Part shown: piece by piece, positions 1 through 9,160 of the stretch
Numbering within the stretch: position 1 is the stretch's first letter
Layout: each line of letters begins with the position of its first letter
Assembly: GCA_029287855.1 (NCBI GenBank)
Contig: JARFQI010000071.1
Location: 1 to 40,223, forward strand
DNA: 40,223 nt
Direction: 5' to 3'
From: Arenicellales bacterium
GTDB lineage: Bacteria; Pseudomonadota; Gammaproteobacteria; BMS3Bbin11
The notes under the pieces: model-generated
Seen by the model: only the letters and a program-made list of their open reading frames with translations
Databases searched by the model: none
Told to the model about the DNA's origin: nothing
Made by a program: the position numbers and the translations under genes

Positions 1-1
1 A

Positions 2-7
2 TAGAAT
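2..7 (+). promoter_or_regulatory. Possible -10 element of the tRNA-Gly gene
   Basis: The hexamer TAGAAT lies 11 bases before the first base of the tRNA. It matches the sigma-70 -10 consensus at five of six positions. The -35 box would lie outside the window, so the promoter cannot be confirmed. Confidence 0.35.
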
Positions 8-18
8 CTCCTGATCAG

Positions 19-92
19 GCGGGTGTCGTATAATGGCATTACCTCAGCTTCCCAAGCTGAAGACGTGGGTTCGATTCCCATCACCCGCTCCA
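19..92 (+). tRNA. tRNA-Gly (anticodon CCC)
   Basis: The acceptor arms GCGGGTG and CACCCGC pair perfectly, and the anticodon stem TCAGC/GCTGA encloses the loop TTCCCAA. This gives anticodon CCC, which reads GGG glycine codons. The T-arm contains GTTCGAT. The discriminator base T is followed by an encoded CCA end at 90-92, as is usual in gammaproteobacteria. The gene converges on slyD across a spacer of about 110 bases with no clear terminator. Confidence 0.97.
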
Positions 93-203
93 TCTCGCAC
101 TACTGGAATGCCATCTTATAATTTGAGTCTAACCGGCACAGTTAATGCTGAACCGGTCTAACTGCTTTCATCATGCCATCTTTGTTAGTAGATACTGCAT
201 AGC

Positions 204-674
204 CTAGTGAACATGACCATGGGAAATTTCTTCTTCAGTCGCCTCTCTCACGCTAACGATTTCAACATCAAAGTTCAGCACTACACCAGCGAGTGGGTGA
301 TTTGCATCAACGGTGACCTGCTCGCCATCCACTTTCGTTACGACGATATGCTGCACCGACCCATCTGATGTCTGCGCTTCAAACGACATACCTACTTCAA
401 CTGATTCCACACCCTGGAATGCCGCTTTATCAACAGTCTGCGTCAATTCCGGCATTACTTCCCCATAACCCTCAGCAGGTTCAACGGTCACTTGCTGAGT
501 ATCTCCTTCAACTTTTCCCACCAGCGCTTTTTCCAGGCCAGGTATGATATTTCCCGCACCGTGCAAATATGTCAGCGGCTCAGAGCCTTCTGAGCTATCC
601 AGCACATTCCCTTCAATATCTGTAAGCTTATAATGCATACTGACCACTAAATTATCACCAATCAACAAAGACAT
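204..674 (-). CDS. slyD: FKBP-type peptidyl-prolyl cis-trans isomerase, SlyD family
   Basis: This 156-residue cytoplasmic protein should catalyse cis-trans isomerisation of prolyl bonds and act as a chaperone. The FKBP half is split by an insert-in-flap domain, as in SlyD: the N-terminal part has GNVLDSSEGSEPL and LHGAGNIIPGLE, the flap insert covers about residues 70-125, and the fold closes near residue 145. The metal-binding tail is very short (HGHVH) compared with the His/Cys-rich tail of E. coli SlyD, so its nickel role is probably reduced. A good ribosome site (AAGGAG) sits 6 bases before the ATG. The gene is alone on its strand and converges on tRNA-Gly. Confidence 0.93.
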   Translation of the reverse strand: MSLLIGDNLVVSMHYKLTDIEGNVLDSSEGSEPLTYLHGAGNIIPGLEKALVGKVEGDTQQVTVEPAEGYGEVMPELTQTVDKAAFQGVESVEVGMSFEAQTSDGSVQHIVVTKVDGEQVTVDANHPLAGVVLNFDVEIVSVREATEEEISHGHVH

Positions 675-1079
675 AGCTACTCCTTCTGTTTAATAAGACA
701 TTCATATGTAATAGTAAAATAACCTTAAATTTCGTGTACTTAGCCCGAAACCTTTTACTCAGGATTAGCTACCGACAAAATTTGACCAACATTATACGGG
801 CTAGTATGTATAAAATTCTATTGTATTTTATTCTTTTGGACGCGCACGGACGGCCATGCCGATGCCCGATCTATAGATTTCTCACAGTTTACATGCCTGC
901 TTTACCTGAAATATCCCTGGATCGAATATCTCGCGCGCAGGTGAAAATTGTTTAACAGGTTAAGCTATAAGTCTGCATGTCAAATCAGTCATTAGTATGC
1001 TTGCCTGAATCTATCATTTCCGTATACCCTTGTTAAATAAACCCTACTCAACTTTGATAACAGCCAACAGAGCCAGCAG
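675..1079. other. Intergenic region between slyD and the OMP gene
   Basis: This 405-base spacer separates two divergent genes and should hold the promoters of both. No coding sequence is convincing here. TTGACC at 782-787 followed 17 bases later by TATGTA at 805-810 is a possible plus-strand promoter with a weak -10. TTGCCT at 1001-1006 and TATACC at 1023-1028, 16 bases apart, could serve the outer-membrane protein gene. Neither is strong. Confidence 0.4.
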
Positions 1080-1622
1080 ATGAAACTCACATACCCAATA
1101 ATCCTGTCACTTACTATTTCTCTACTAACATTCCCTCTGGCCTCACATGCCGGCGCTGAAAGCGGTGTATACCTTGGCGCAGGCATTGGAAATTCAACCA
1201 TAGACGGTGCCATTGGCGACGATACTTTTGATCTTGACACTAATGGCTACAAGCTAATACTTGGATACAATTTCGGCATAGTACCTCTGATTGATTTAGC
1301 TATTGAAGGTGCCTATGTGGATATGGGTGATGAGAAAGTTGGTGACCTCACTTTTTCGCAAACTTCATTTAATGGCTTCGGTCTTCTCGGCTTCAGTTTT
1401 GGTCCAGTCGGTCTGTTTGCCAAAGCGGGTGTAGCAGCCTGGGATACTGAAAGACAAATTGGTAATTTAAAGACAACACTGTCTGGCACTGACCCGGTCT
1501 ACGGCATTGGTGCGCGCGTACAGATTTTCAAAGTAAGCGGAAGAATTGAATACGAGTATTATGACCAGAGTGACTTTGATGACGTCTATATGACGTCAAT
1601 CAGCCTTCTCTACACTTTCTAG
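1080..1622 (+). CDS. Small outer-membrane beta-barrel protein
   Basis: The 180-residue product begins with a clear signal peptide of about 24 residues (positive MK start, hydrophobic core, cut after SHA). The mature part has alternating polar and hydrophobic strands rich in Gly, Tyr and Phe, with YLGAGIG near the mature N-terminus. It ends in LLYTF, the terminal aromatic residue expected for insertion by the BAM machinery. Length and pattern fit the OmpA-like/opacity-type 8-stranded barrels (outer membrane protein beta-barrel domain). No ligand or exact role can be inferred. The gene is monocistronic or possibly cotranscribed with the next one 59 bases downstream, which is also exported. Confidence 0.8.
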   Translation: MKLTYPIILSLTISLLTFPLASHAGAESGVYLGAGIGNSTIDGAIGDDTFDLDTNGYKLILGYNFGIVPLIDLAIEGAYVDMGDEKVGDLTFSQTSFNGFGLLGFSFGPVGLFAKAGVAAWDTERQIGNLKTTLSGTDPVYGIGARVQIFKVSGRIEYEYYDQSDFDDVYMTSISLLYTF

Positions 1623-1681
1623 CTGTTGTTTAAATTCATAACTACCTGGTAATTGGCTCATCATGACCAGGGGACAGGAAG

Positions 1682-2290
1682 ATGTATCTAGCATCAATGT
1701 TAATAAATAAGGCGCACCTGGCATTTCTTGCCATTTTATTGTTATTGATTACACACTCTTCTTTAGCAGCAGAGATGCTACAGATGGAGTTTTGGGAAGA
1801 AGATAACGTCTATCATTTACGTTCAGCCAGCATTATAAATGCTCCTCCTGAGCTTATCATCAGCACACTGCTCGATTACAATAACTTCTACAGGCTGTCA
1901 GGGGGGATAAAGGAAACCCGCTATCTTGAGCCTGACCCCGATGGCGTACCAGTAGCATTAACAGTAATAGAAAGCTGTGTATTGTTTTTCTGTAAACAGC
2001 TTATAAAAACAGAGCGTGTACTGCACCCATCAAACAATGAGGTCATTCTTGAGGCTGATCCCACACGCAGTGATTTCAAATTTATGCACAGCCGCTGGAG
2101 CGTAAGAGAGATTGGTGGGTCTACTGTTCTCAGTTATGACATGGATATGCAAGCTGACTTCTGGATACCGCCATTGATAGGAGCATGGGCAATCAAACAC
2201 AAGCTCTATAGCTCAGCTATGAACATGGCGCAACGCATGGAAATGATGGCAAGAACTGGCACGCCATTGAATAAATTTAAAATTCAGTAG
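1682..2290 (+). CDS. Exported SRPBCC (START-like) fold protein
   Basis: The 202-residue product has a hydrophobic signal segment near residues 8-29 and is probably periplasmic. The rest resembles the SRPBCC/polyketide cyclase-like lipid-binding fold: a strand-rich start with SIINAPPELI, then LLDYNNFYRLSGGI (the usual V-x-D-x-x-x-Y/W region), a middle strand with two close cysteines (SCVLFFC), and a long C-terminal helix with MAQRMEMMA. Proteins of this type bind small hydrophobic ligands; the ligand is unknown here. The start at 1682 has AGGAAG directly upstream. A second ATG at 1700 would give a shorter and equally acceptable signal peptide. Confidence 0.68.
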   Translation: MYLASMLINKAHLAFLAILLLLITHSSLAAEMLQMEFWEEDNVYHLRSASIINAPPELIISTLLDYNNFYRLSGGIKETRYLEPDPDGVPVALTVIESCVLFFCKQLIKTERVLHPSNNEVILEADPTRSDFKFMHSRWSVREIGGSTVLSYDMDMQADFWIPPLIGAWAIKHKLYSSAMNMAQRMEMMARTGTPLNKFKIQ

Positions 2291-2327
2291 TTACAAAAAA
2301 TGCTTCATTTTATTTTGTGCACTAGGC

Positions 2328-2333
2328 TATACT
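2328..2333 (+). promoter_or_regulatory. Possible -10 box before the PhoH-like gene
   Basis: TATACT lies 69 bases before the PhoH-like start. TTCATT sits upstream with an 18-base spacer. A tiny open frame of five codons (ATG at 2359, preceded by GAGAGGTGCA) lies in the leader. This is a weak call based only on box similarity. Confidence 0.28.
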
Positions 2334-2401
2334 GAGATCAATCACCCAGAGAGGTGCAATGATTACGATGTCCTAATACCAAGCAGGAAGGAGTAGCCTA
2401 G

Positions 2402-3805
2402 ATGGAAAAGATTCAGCAAGTTTCCACCGACATATCAGAACAACCTATTCTCTACATCCTCGACACCAACGTACTAATACACGACCCTTCAGCCATTCTG
2501 GAATTTGAAGAACATCATGTCATCATACCAATGACTGTTCTCGAAGAACTCGATAACCTTAAAAGTGGAAGGCAGGCGATCGCTGCCGACTGCCGACAGG
2601 CAATACGCGGCATCGATGAAATTCTAGGCCGTGCATCCCCTGAAGAAATTGAAAACGGCATACCGATACGACGTGGAGACAAGGGTCCCTGCCGCGGAAG
2701 CCTGTCTATTTTAATGACTCATACTGCTGAGAATATTGAAATACTGCCAAAACATATCAACGACAACAAAATTATCAATGATATCTGCCTGTTAAAACAG
2801 AGCCGGCCCGACCAGCGCACCGTGCTGGTCACCAAAGACATAAACATGCGACTTAAGGCCAGGGGCTGCGGCATCGAGTCAGAGGATTACCATAGCGATC
2901 AGCTGGTCTCAGATATTAACCTTCTGGATGCCGGCTATCTTGAATTTGAGGGCAGTTTCTGGGATCACATTGATAACGTTGAAACTGAACAGCAGTCAGG
3001 GCGCACCTTGCACAAAATTGCAAGACAGCAACCGGTACAGGAAATCTATCCGAACAATTTCATTATCGACGAACAGGGGATGATTGCGCGTGCCGTCGAG
3101 GTTAACGAAAATAGCATCACCCTGCTGCATATGGAGCATGCCCGGTTTTTACAGCAGGAAGCATGGGGACTGCGGCCCAGAGACATTTACCAGGCGATGG
3201 CATTAAATCTCCTGCTCGACCCTGATATCCATCTCGTTAGTCTGACTGGCTCTGCCGGCTCAGGAAAAACCATCCTGGCTCTGGCTGCCGCAATTGAAAT
3301 GACTGTCGCAACCAAAATGTATCGTCGCATTATCGTTACACGCAGCACCCAGGGACTGGACGAAGACATCGGCTTCCTTCCCGGAACCGAAGAGGAAAAG
3401 ATGGAGCCCTGGTTAGGAGCTATCACCGACAACCTGGAAGCACTTCATTATGATGACGAAGACACTGATGGCAGTATCGACTATATCCTTAAAAAAGTAC
3501 CTCTACATTTCAAGTCCCTGAACTACATACGAGGCCGCAGTTTCCAGCACAGCTTGATACTCATTGATGAATCACAGAACCTGACACCGCACCAGATTAA
3601 AACAATTGTCACTCGCGCCGGGACCGGATCAAAGGTTATTTGCCTGGGTAATTTATCCCAGATCGACACCCCCTATCTCAGTGCCACTAGCTCTGGCCTG
3701 ACCTATCTGACAGAGCGATTCAAGGATTTTAGCCATGGCGGAAGCATACAGCTGCAGGGAGTGCCGCGCTCACTGCTGGCGGAATATGCTGAAACAAACA
3801 TGTAG
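2402..3805 (+). CDS. PhoH family protein with N-terminal PIN domain
   Basis: This 467-residue cytoplasmic protein joins a PIN-type RNase domain (about residues 15-150, starting LYILDTNVLIHDP with metal ligand D21) to a PhoH P-loop ATPase (about 240-460). The Walker A motif GSAGSGKT is at residues 283-290, and Walker B is LILIDESQN. The architecture matches the YlaK/PhoH2-type proteins, in which the PIN domain acts as a ribonuclease and the PhoH domain as an ATPase/helicase. Length is normal for the family and the catalytic residues look intact. The start is supported by AAGGAG 11 bases upstream. No toxin-antitoxin partner gene lies directly upstream. Confidence 0.92.
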   Translation: MEKIQQVSTDISEQPILYILDTNVLIHDPSAILEFEEHHVIIPMTVLEELDNLKSGRQAIAADCRQAIRGIDEILGRASPEEIENGIPIRRGDKGPCRGSLSILMTHTAENIEILPKHINDNKIINDICLLKQSRPDQRTVLVTKDINMRLKARGCGIESEDYHSDQLVSDINLLDAGYLEFEGSFWDHIDNVETEQQSGRTLHKIARQQPVQEIYPNNFIIDEQGMIARAVEVNENSITLLHMEHARFLQQEAWGLRPRDIYQAMALNLLLDPDIHLVSLTGSAGSGKTILALAAAIEMTVATKMYRRIIVTRSTQGLDEDIGFLPGTEEEKMEPWLGAITDNLEALHYDDEDTDGSIDYILKKVPLHFKSLNYIRGRSFQHSLILIDESQNLTPHQIKTIVTRAGTGSKVICLGNLSQIDTPYLSATSSGLTYLTERFKDFSHGGSIQLQGVPRSLLAEYAETNM

Positions 3806-4200
3806 CTGGCTGCACTAATCGCCACATCTAGAAAATGCCTGGATAAACAGGAAAGATTGACATTTAATTTATTATTATCAAAAGGTTAATTGTGATTCGC
3901 GGCTATTTATAACGAACAAAAGCAGTACTGGGTGATGAAAATAACTAAATATCGCAATACTACTTAAGTGTCCTGGTTTGCTATATCTATAAACCTGGAA
4001 TACCTGATAATCACAGGTTATATATTTCTTCATACACCCCCACTTTCATTTTATAGTTCTGATAATGTAGTACCATGAATCCACTAATTTGCTTTTGATG
4101 CCTGAATCCTTACGAATCGGTATCTGTACATGTGTGCTTCTTCGGTGTAATTTACGCATAAATAAAAAGCTCTATTACCAAATCAAATATTGAGAATGTA
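3806..4200. other. Intergenic region, 395 bases
   Basis: AT-rich spacer between two plus-strand genes. A perfect TTGACA occurs at 3857-3862, but no -10 box sits at a usable distance. I see no terminator with a T-run, no RNA gene and no convincing small gene. Confidence 0.45.
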
Positions 4201-4992
4201 ATGTTTTTCAACCCAAGGGATGAACTGAATAAAGAATTGAGGGACAGGCTGATAGAACTGTCGGATGAATTTCTGTACGGCGAAGACGGCCTTATGGCAA
4301 GTGCTATTGGGAAATGGATCACCTATCACATGCTGTTCACCAGTGATGAACCCTCAGAAGACAGTAGTTCAGATGAAGGCATGGAAGTAGAGCATATAGA
4401 AAGTATCGAAGATTTTCTCAATAGCGTCTCAGGAAGCCATCACTGGAAACAGCTGGAATCCATTAGCCTGGAATCCAAATCTGAATGGATAAAACAGGCA
4501 TTGAAGCAGATCATTAACGGTGAAGTGGAAGTTGATAATGAACTACGTCGCTATGTCAGCAGCATCGTCGACCAGGATAAACTGGTTCGATATATTAACG
4601 AAGATATCGAAAACCACACAGCAGCGCGTAAACAATGGCTGGAAACATATATCCAGCAACCTGTAATGCCTGTAATCATGAAATATCAAAGCGTTGCTTC
4701 TAGCCTGGATTCTCATGAACAAAAGAAAAAAGAAGACCAGAAAAATTTGATCAACCAGGCGGAAGAGGCAAACGTTCGCGTTAAAAATGCATTGAAGAAC
4801 TACGGCAATCTAGAGCAGCGCTATGATATAGATACCGTTGACGCTATCCTTGATATGCTGGAAGAAGTTGTCAAGGAAGACAATATCAGCGAAAACGATG
4901 TCGCAAACTTTGTCCTGATGAATGCCCCGCGCTTTGATGAGGATGTTCGTTATTTGCTGACAACACGATTTCCTGTTTCACAGGATACTTAG
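4201..4992 (+). CDS. Hypothetical acidic protein, 263 residues
   Basis: I do not recognise the family. The product has no signal peptide or membrane segment and is probably cytoplasmic. It is strongly acidic in residues 48-70 (SDEPSEDSSSDEGMEVEHIE). It is predicted helical for most of its length, with a likely coiled-coil stretch at about 165-205 (HEQKKKEDQKNLINQAEE and the following residues). The compositional pattern and unbroken frame argue for a real gene. Upstream spacing gives only a weak ribosome site (TTGAGAATGTA before the ATG). It stands alone between two long AT-rich spacers. Confidence 0.72.
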   Translation: MFFNPRDELNKELRDRLIELSDEFLYGEDGLMASAIGKWITYHMLFTSDEPSEDSSSDEGMEVEHIESIEDFLNSVSGSHHWKQLESISLESKSEWIKQALKQIINGEVEVDNELRRYVSSIVDQDKLVRYINEDIENHTAARKQWLETYIQQPVMPVIMKYQSVASSLDSHEQKKKEDQKNLINQAEEANVRVKNALKNYGNLEQRYDIDTVDAILDMLEEVVKEDNISENDVANFVLMNAPRFDEDVRYLLTTRFPVSQDT

Positions 4993-5442
4993 TGCATTAG
5001 TAATTCTCCCGCTACTGAACTGTGCAATGAATATCTCCAGGGATGGTCATAATATGCAGTGACACCCTTATTGATAATCTAATCCTGTTGATAATCTAAT
5101 CCTGGCTAATATTCTAAGCATATATTACCGTTAATCCGAGTTGTTGTAATTCCTTCCTGATTGCTGCTTAACCTGTTTCTAACTTACTATAATTACGTAC
5201 TATTTTGCTAACTAGTGGTGTTTCACGTATCCTTCATCTGGTATCGTTTAGATAGCGTTAGAAAAATACATAATAACTATGACTTTACCTACACTAGGAA
5301 CATTTAATATCACTGTCAGATAATTTAACACTAATGAAAATAAGTGGATGTAAGTTATTGAATTGTATTAGTGGTATAGATATTGCAGGACAATCCCCAG
5401 TACAATGCTATTCAACGAATAACTACAACGAATAATTACAAA
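4993..5442. other. AT-rich intergenic region, 450 bases
   Basis: The spacer holds no convincing gene or terminator. It contains the exact 17-base tandem duplication listed separately and presumably the promoter of the downstream kinase gene, which I cannot place. Confidence 0.45.
5071..5104 (+). repeat. Perfect 17-bp tandem duplication
   Basis: The unit TTGATAATCTAATCCTG occurs twice head to tail (5071-5087 and 5088-5104) with no mismatch. It lies in the AT-rich spacer before the kinase gene. It may be a doubled regulatory site or a replication-slippage product. Confidence 0.9.
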
Positions 5443-6912
5443 ATGCCTATTCCGCCAACTGTAAAAGTTCTTCTCATCGACGACAAGCCGTATGATGGGC
5501 AGCTGGCCGCCCTGGTTTTACATCACCAGATACCTCATGCTGAGATTACAGTCATTGATGATGCAATAGAATTTGCAGAACATTTGGCGTTGGGGGAATT
5601 TAACCTGGTCATTACCGAAAGGCACCTAAGCTGGGCAGAAGGTGATCGTATTCTTGACAGCATCAAACGCCTGCATCCAAATTGCCCTGTAATATATTTT
5701 TCTGCAGAGAAAACCCCAATAAGTCAAAGTCAAATGGGAAACAGCCAGCCTGACGACCAGATAAAAAAAGGCAGTGCTGGATTCCTTCATCTACCAATAA
5801 GCGTAAGCCAGTTATTGCAGCCTAGTGAGAAAACCGAAAATAAAAGTAGTACATCCAGTCCACTCTTAGACCGCATGCCAGTCGGAGTTTTCTCTCTCGG
5901 TCGTGATGGTCGCCTGAACTGCCTAAATTCATCCTGCAGCAAGATTTTCAAGCTAGCTGATCGAAATGAACCCGGTGATACTCTATTACAGGATCTGCTT
6001 GTTGATGACACAACGCGTTCAATTATTAGCCGTGTATTACAACAGGGAGAAGCTATAAGTGATCTTGATGCTCAATTGCTCCAAACGGAAGAGACCCCTT
6101 GCTGGATACGCCTCAACTTATGGCCAATTGAGAAGTCGGATGATAGCACGCATCAATTCGAAGGCAGTGTGACTGATATTTCTTCCTTCAAGAATGCAGT
6201 TTCCAATCTATCACGCAATGCAGCCGAACTCAGTCGCTCTAATGCTGACCTGGAAAAATTTGCTTATGTCACATCACATGACTTGCAGGAGCCACTAAGC
6301 TACATATCACGCTATGCAAATTTATTGCAAGAACGTGGAGACCTTGATGATGACTCAGAGCGCTTCATGGAGCATATTCTTGATAGTAGCAAGCGCCTGC
6401 AATCTATGGTTGATGACATACTTGAATATTCACGCGTCGGGACACAGGGCGATGAATTTGACCTGGTAGATTTTGGCGAACTAGCAGATTCCGCAGCCAG
6501 GAATCTGGATAAATCTTTCAAGGAAAAACATGCAATATATAAACGCGGAGACCTCCCTGTTTTACGCGCAGATGGCCGACAGATTAAGCAGTTATTCCAG
6601 AATTTACTTTCAAATGCGCTTAAATTTTCAGGAGATAAACCGCCCAGGATTTTAGTGACAGCTAGAGAGAAACCCGAGCATTGGGAGTTCTCGGTACAAG
6701 ACAACGGCATCGGCCTGGAAAAGGAAGACCGAAAACGAATCTTTGATATGTTCCAACGCTTGCACACAAACGAGAAATATCCAGGAACTGGCATTGGACT
6801 GGCCGTCTGTCGTAGCATAGTTGAACGACACGGCGGTACCATAAGAGTGAAATCCGTCCCTGGCAAGGGATCAATTTTTGCCTTCACAATTCGGCACAAA
6901 ACCTCATCCTGA
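5443..6912 (+). CDS. Hybrid histidine kinase: degenerate receiver, PAS, HisKA, HATPase
   Basis: A soluble sensor kinase of 489 residues from the ATG chosen here; a TTG at 5383 would add 20. Numbering from that TTG: an N-terminal receiver-like domain (27-145) keeps the acidic pair LIDD (33-34) but has Glu at 79 where the phospho-accepting Asp belongs. The conserved Lys of the K-P pair is replaced by Leu (FLHLP, 134-138). A PAS domain follows (about 160-270), then HisKA with the H-box YVTSHDLQEP (His299). The ATPase has N-box NLLSNALKF, G1 DNGIG and G2 GTGIGLAV. All catalytic motifs of the kinase look intact, so it should autophosphorylate and pass phosphate to a separate receiver. The next gene, which carries an intact receiver, is the obvious candidate partner. 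Confidence 0.9.
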   Translation: MPIPPTVKVLLIDDKPYDGQLAALVLHHQIPHAEITVIDDAIEFAEHLALGEFNLVITERHLSWAEGDRILDSIKRLHPNCPVIYFSAEKTPISQSQMGNSQPDDQIKKGSAGFLHLPISVSQLLQPSEKTENKSSTSSPLLDRMPVGVFSLGRDGRLNCLNSSCSKIFKLADRNEPGDTLLQDLLVDDTTRSIISRVLQQGEAISDLDAQLLQTEETPCWIRLNLWPIEKSDDSTHQFEGSVTDISSFKNAVSNLSRNAAELSRSNADLEKFAYVTSHDLQEPLSYISRYANLLQERGDLDDDSERFMEHILDSSKRLQSMVDDILEYSRVGTQGDEFDLVDFGELADSAARNLDKSFKEKHAIYKRGDLPVLRADGRQIKQLFQNLLSNALKFSGDKPPRILVTAREKPEHWEFSVQDNGIGLEKEDRKRIFDMFQRLHTNEKYPGTGIGLAVCRSIVERHGGTIRVKSVPGKGSIFAFTIRHKTSS

Positions 6913-6937
6913 GGCAAAATATGACGAGAAGTCGCGC

Positions 6938-9064
6938 ATGAGTAGCGAATACACTACTGAGCTATCTGTACTGCTGATTGAAGACCAGCCAGCGGAAGTT
7001 GATTATATTCGCGAAATACTGTCTCAGGTTCAGAGTTGCAGCTTTTCAATTACCCATAGAGACCTGCTGCAAGACGGCCTTGAATTACTTGAAGATACCC
7101 ACTTCGATGTTCTGCTTCTCGATCTGTGCCTGCCCGATAGTACAGGTTACGTCACTTTTACACAGGCACATAAGGCCTTCCCATCCGTGCCAATAATTCT
7201 CATCACTAACATAAACGATGAAAACCTGGCTGTTCGCGCTGTCCGAGAGGGAGCTCAAGATTATCTTATCAAGCGAAAGATGGATAGCGAGTTACTTTCC
7301 CGCTCTATACGATATGCCATCGAACGACAGAATGCAGAAGAGGCGTTACGTATCAGCGAAGAACGTTATACATTAGCTATGTGTGGTGCTAATGATGGTA
7401 TCTGGGACTGGGACCTGAATCGAGGAGATGTCTATTATTCAGAACGTTGGCAAAGCATCCTGGGCTTTAATGATAAATTACCCCCCAACATCAATACCTG
7501 GACAGATCGCATACACCCGGATGACAAAGCAGATTTCAACCGCGCGCTCGAGAACCATTTAGCTGGTAATTCCGCCCATTTCTCGCATGAATACCGAATT
7601 CTTACAAAAGATTCCGGATATATATGGGTATTGAGTCGTGGTATAGCAGTGATGGACCATAGTGGCCATAGCATGCGCATGGCCGGCTCCATCACGGACA
7701 TCAGCCCACGCAAACGTGCCGAAGAACAATTGATCCACGATGCTCTACACGACAATCTCACTGGCCTGCCAAACCGCAATCTGATAATTGATCGACTCGA
7801 CCATGCCATTGAACGTATTCGTGGCCGAGGGGCACATTCTATCGAATTTGCTGTACTTTTTCTTGATCTTGACCGATTCAAGAACATTAACGATAGCCTT
7901 GGACATAGCGTCGGTGATGAACTACTCGTTGTGATTGCCAATAAATTGAGTGAAATCGTTCGCCCGGGCGATACGGTTGCACGACTAGGGGGTGATGAGT
8001 TCGCAATACTACTACCTGAAGTCAATACCCTTTCAATGGTCACCCATATAGCAGACCGGGTGCTATCAGAATGCGCCATGCCTGTAGAAATCAACGGCCA
8101 CGAGATTTGCACCACTGTCAGCATTGGTATTGCTCTGGGAACTGAGCGCTATACCTCATCTCACGAAGTGCTGCGTGATGCTGACATAGCCATGTACTGG
8201 GCTAAATCTGAAGGCAAAGCATGCTATGAAATTTTTGATCGAGAAATGCATAGTCGTGTGGTCAAACTACAGCGGCTTGAACTGGAGTTACGCCAGGCTG
8301 TAGAAAAAAGTGAGTTTGTAATCCACTATCAACCGATTGTGTCGTTGACGAATAACAGCATGGTAGGATTTGAAGCCCTGATACGGTGGAATCATCCGGT
8401 ACGGGGCCTGGTACCGCCAATGGAATTCATTAGTACAGCTGAGGAAACTGGCCTTATTGTTCCACTGGGGTGGTGGACCTTGAGAGAGGCATGCGCACAA
8501 GCGAAACAATGGCAGGATAAGTTCCCTTCTGATCAGCCTCTTTCGATTAGTGTCAACATCTCAGGCAAGCTCTTCAATCAACCTGATATGATGTCGAATT
8601 TACGCAACATTCTTCAAGAAACTGGACTCCCCCCCACCAGTCTACGCCTGGAGATTACTGAAAGCGTCCTCCTGGATCATGCAGACGTATCTGTATCCAA
8701 GCTCGCTGAAATGCGAAATCTCGGAGTTGGTCTGCATGTAGATGATTTTGGCACTGGCTATTCCTCGCTAAGTTATCTACAAAAATTCAATTACGACACA
8801 CTCAAGATTGATCGCTCTTTTGTTAACCAAATGGATCTCAATAATGGTTCGAGCGCCATCGTGCAGTCGATAATTACACTTGGCAAGCTGCTAAATATGA
8901 ATATCATTGCCGAAGGCGTAGAAAGTCGTGAACAGCTAAAAAGACTAAGGGAACTAGAGTGCCCGCAGGTACAGGGATTTCTGTTCTCAAAACCGATAGA
9001 TTCAAAAGCCGCCACACATCTTCTAGGTTCCCCGGTTCAGTATTCCAGCACCTATGTCATGTAG
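6938..9064 (+). CDS. Receiver-PAS-GGDEF-EAL cyclic-di-GMP protein
   Basis: This 708-residue protein makes and/or breaks down cyclic-di-GMP under control of phosphorylation. Domains: a receiver (about 8-130) with acceptor Asp62 in LLLDLCLPDS; a PAS/PAC domain (about 145-270); a GGDEF domain with intact GGDEF at 351-355 and an I-site RPGD at 342-345 with the canonical five-residue spacing; and an EAL domain with EAL at 479-481, plus DDFGTGYSS and later motifs. Both catalytic domains therefore look active, with product feedback on the cyclase. The ATG at 6938 has GAGAAG upstream and begins 25 bases after the kinase stop. A TTG at 6878 would overlap the kinase. The pair is probably one operon. 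Confidence 0.93.
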   Translation: MSSEYTTELSVLLIEDQPAEVDYIREILSQVQSCSFSITHRDLLQDGLELLEDTHFDVLLLDLCLPDSTGYVTFTQAHKAFPSVPIILITNINDENLAVRAVREGAQDYLIKRKMDSELLSRSIRYAIERQNAEEALRISEERYTLAMCGANDGIWDWDLNRGDVYYSERWQSILGFNDKLPPNINTWTDRIHPDDKADFNRALENHLAGNSAHFSHEYRILTKDSGYIWVLSRGIAVMDHSGHSMRMAGSITDISPRKRAEEQLIHDALHDNLTGLPNRNLIIDRLDHAIERIRGRGAHSIEFAVLFLDLDRFKNINDSLGHSVGDELLVVIANKLSEIVRPGDTVARLGGDEFAILLPEVNTLSMVTHIADRVLSECAMPVEINGHEICTTVSIGIALGTERYTSSHEVLRDADIAMYWAKSEGKACYEIFDREMHSRVVKLQRLELELRQAVEKSEFVIHYQPIVSLTNNSMVGFEALIRWNHPVRGLVPPMEFISTAEETGLIVPLGWWTLREACAQAKQWQDKFPSDQPLSISVNISGKLFNQPDMMSNLRNILQETGLPPTSLRLEITESVLLDHADVSVSKLAEMRNLGVGLHVDDFGTGYSSLSYLQKFNYDTLKIDRSFVNQMDLNNGSSAIVQSIITLGKLLNMNIIAEGVESREQLKRLRELECPQVQGFLFSKPIDSKAATHLLGSPVQYSSTYVM

Positions 9065-9160
9065 CCATGACTTCTAATTGCTAATATAGACACCGCTACT
9101 GTAAATCTAGACAGGTAATACAAACACTAATAATTAACTGTAAGGTTATCTAGTGACTGC

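Noticed and set aside
734-955. 73-codon plus-strand frame between slyD and the OMP gene
   Set aside because: No ribosome site, no protein-like pattern, and it occupies the expected promoter region of two divergent genes.
3857-3862. Perfect TTGACA -35 box
   Set aside because: No -10 box at 15-19 bases; the nearest TATTAT is only 10 bases away.
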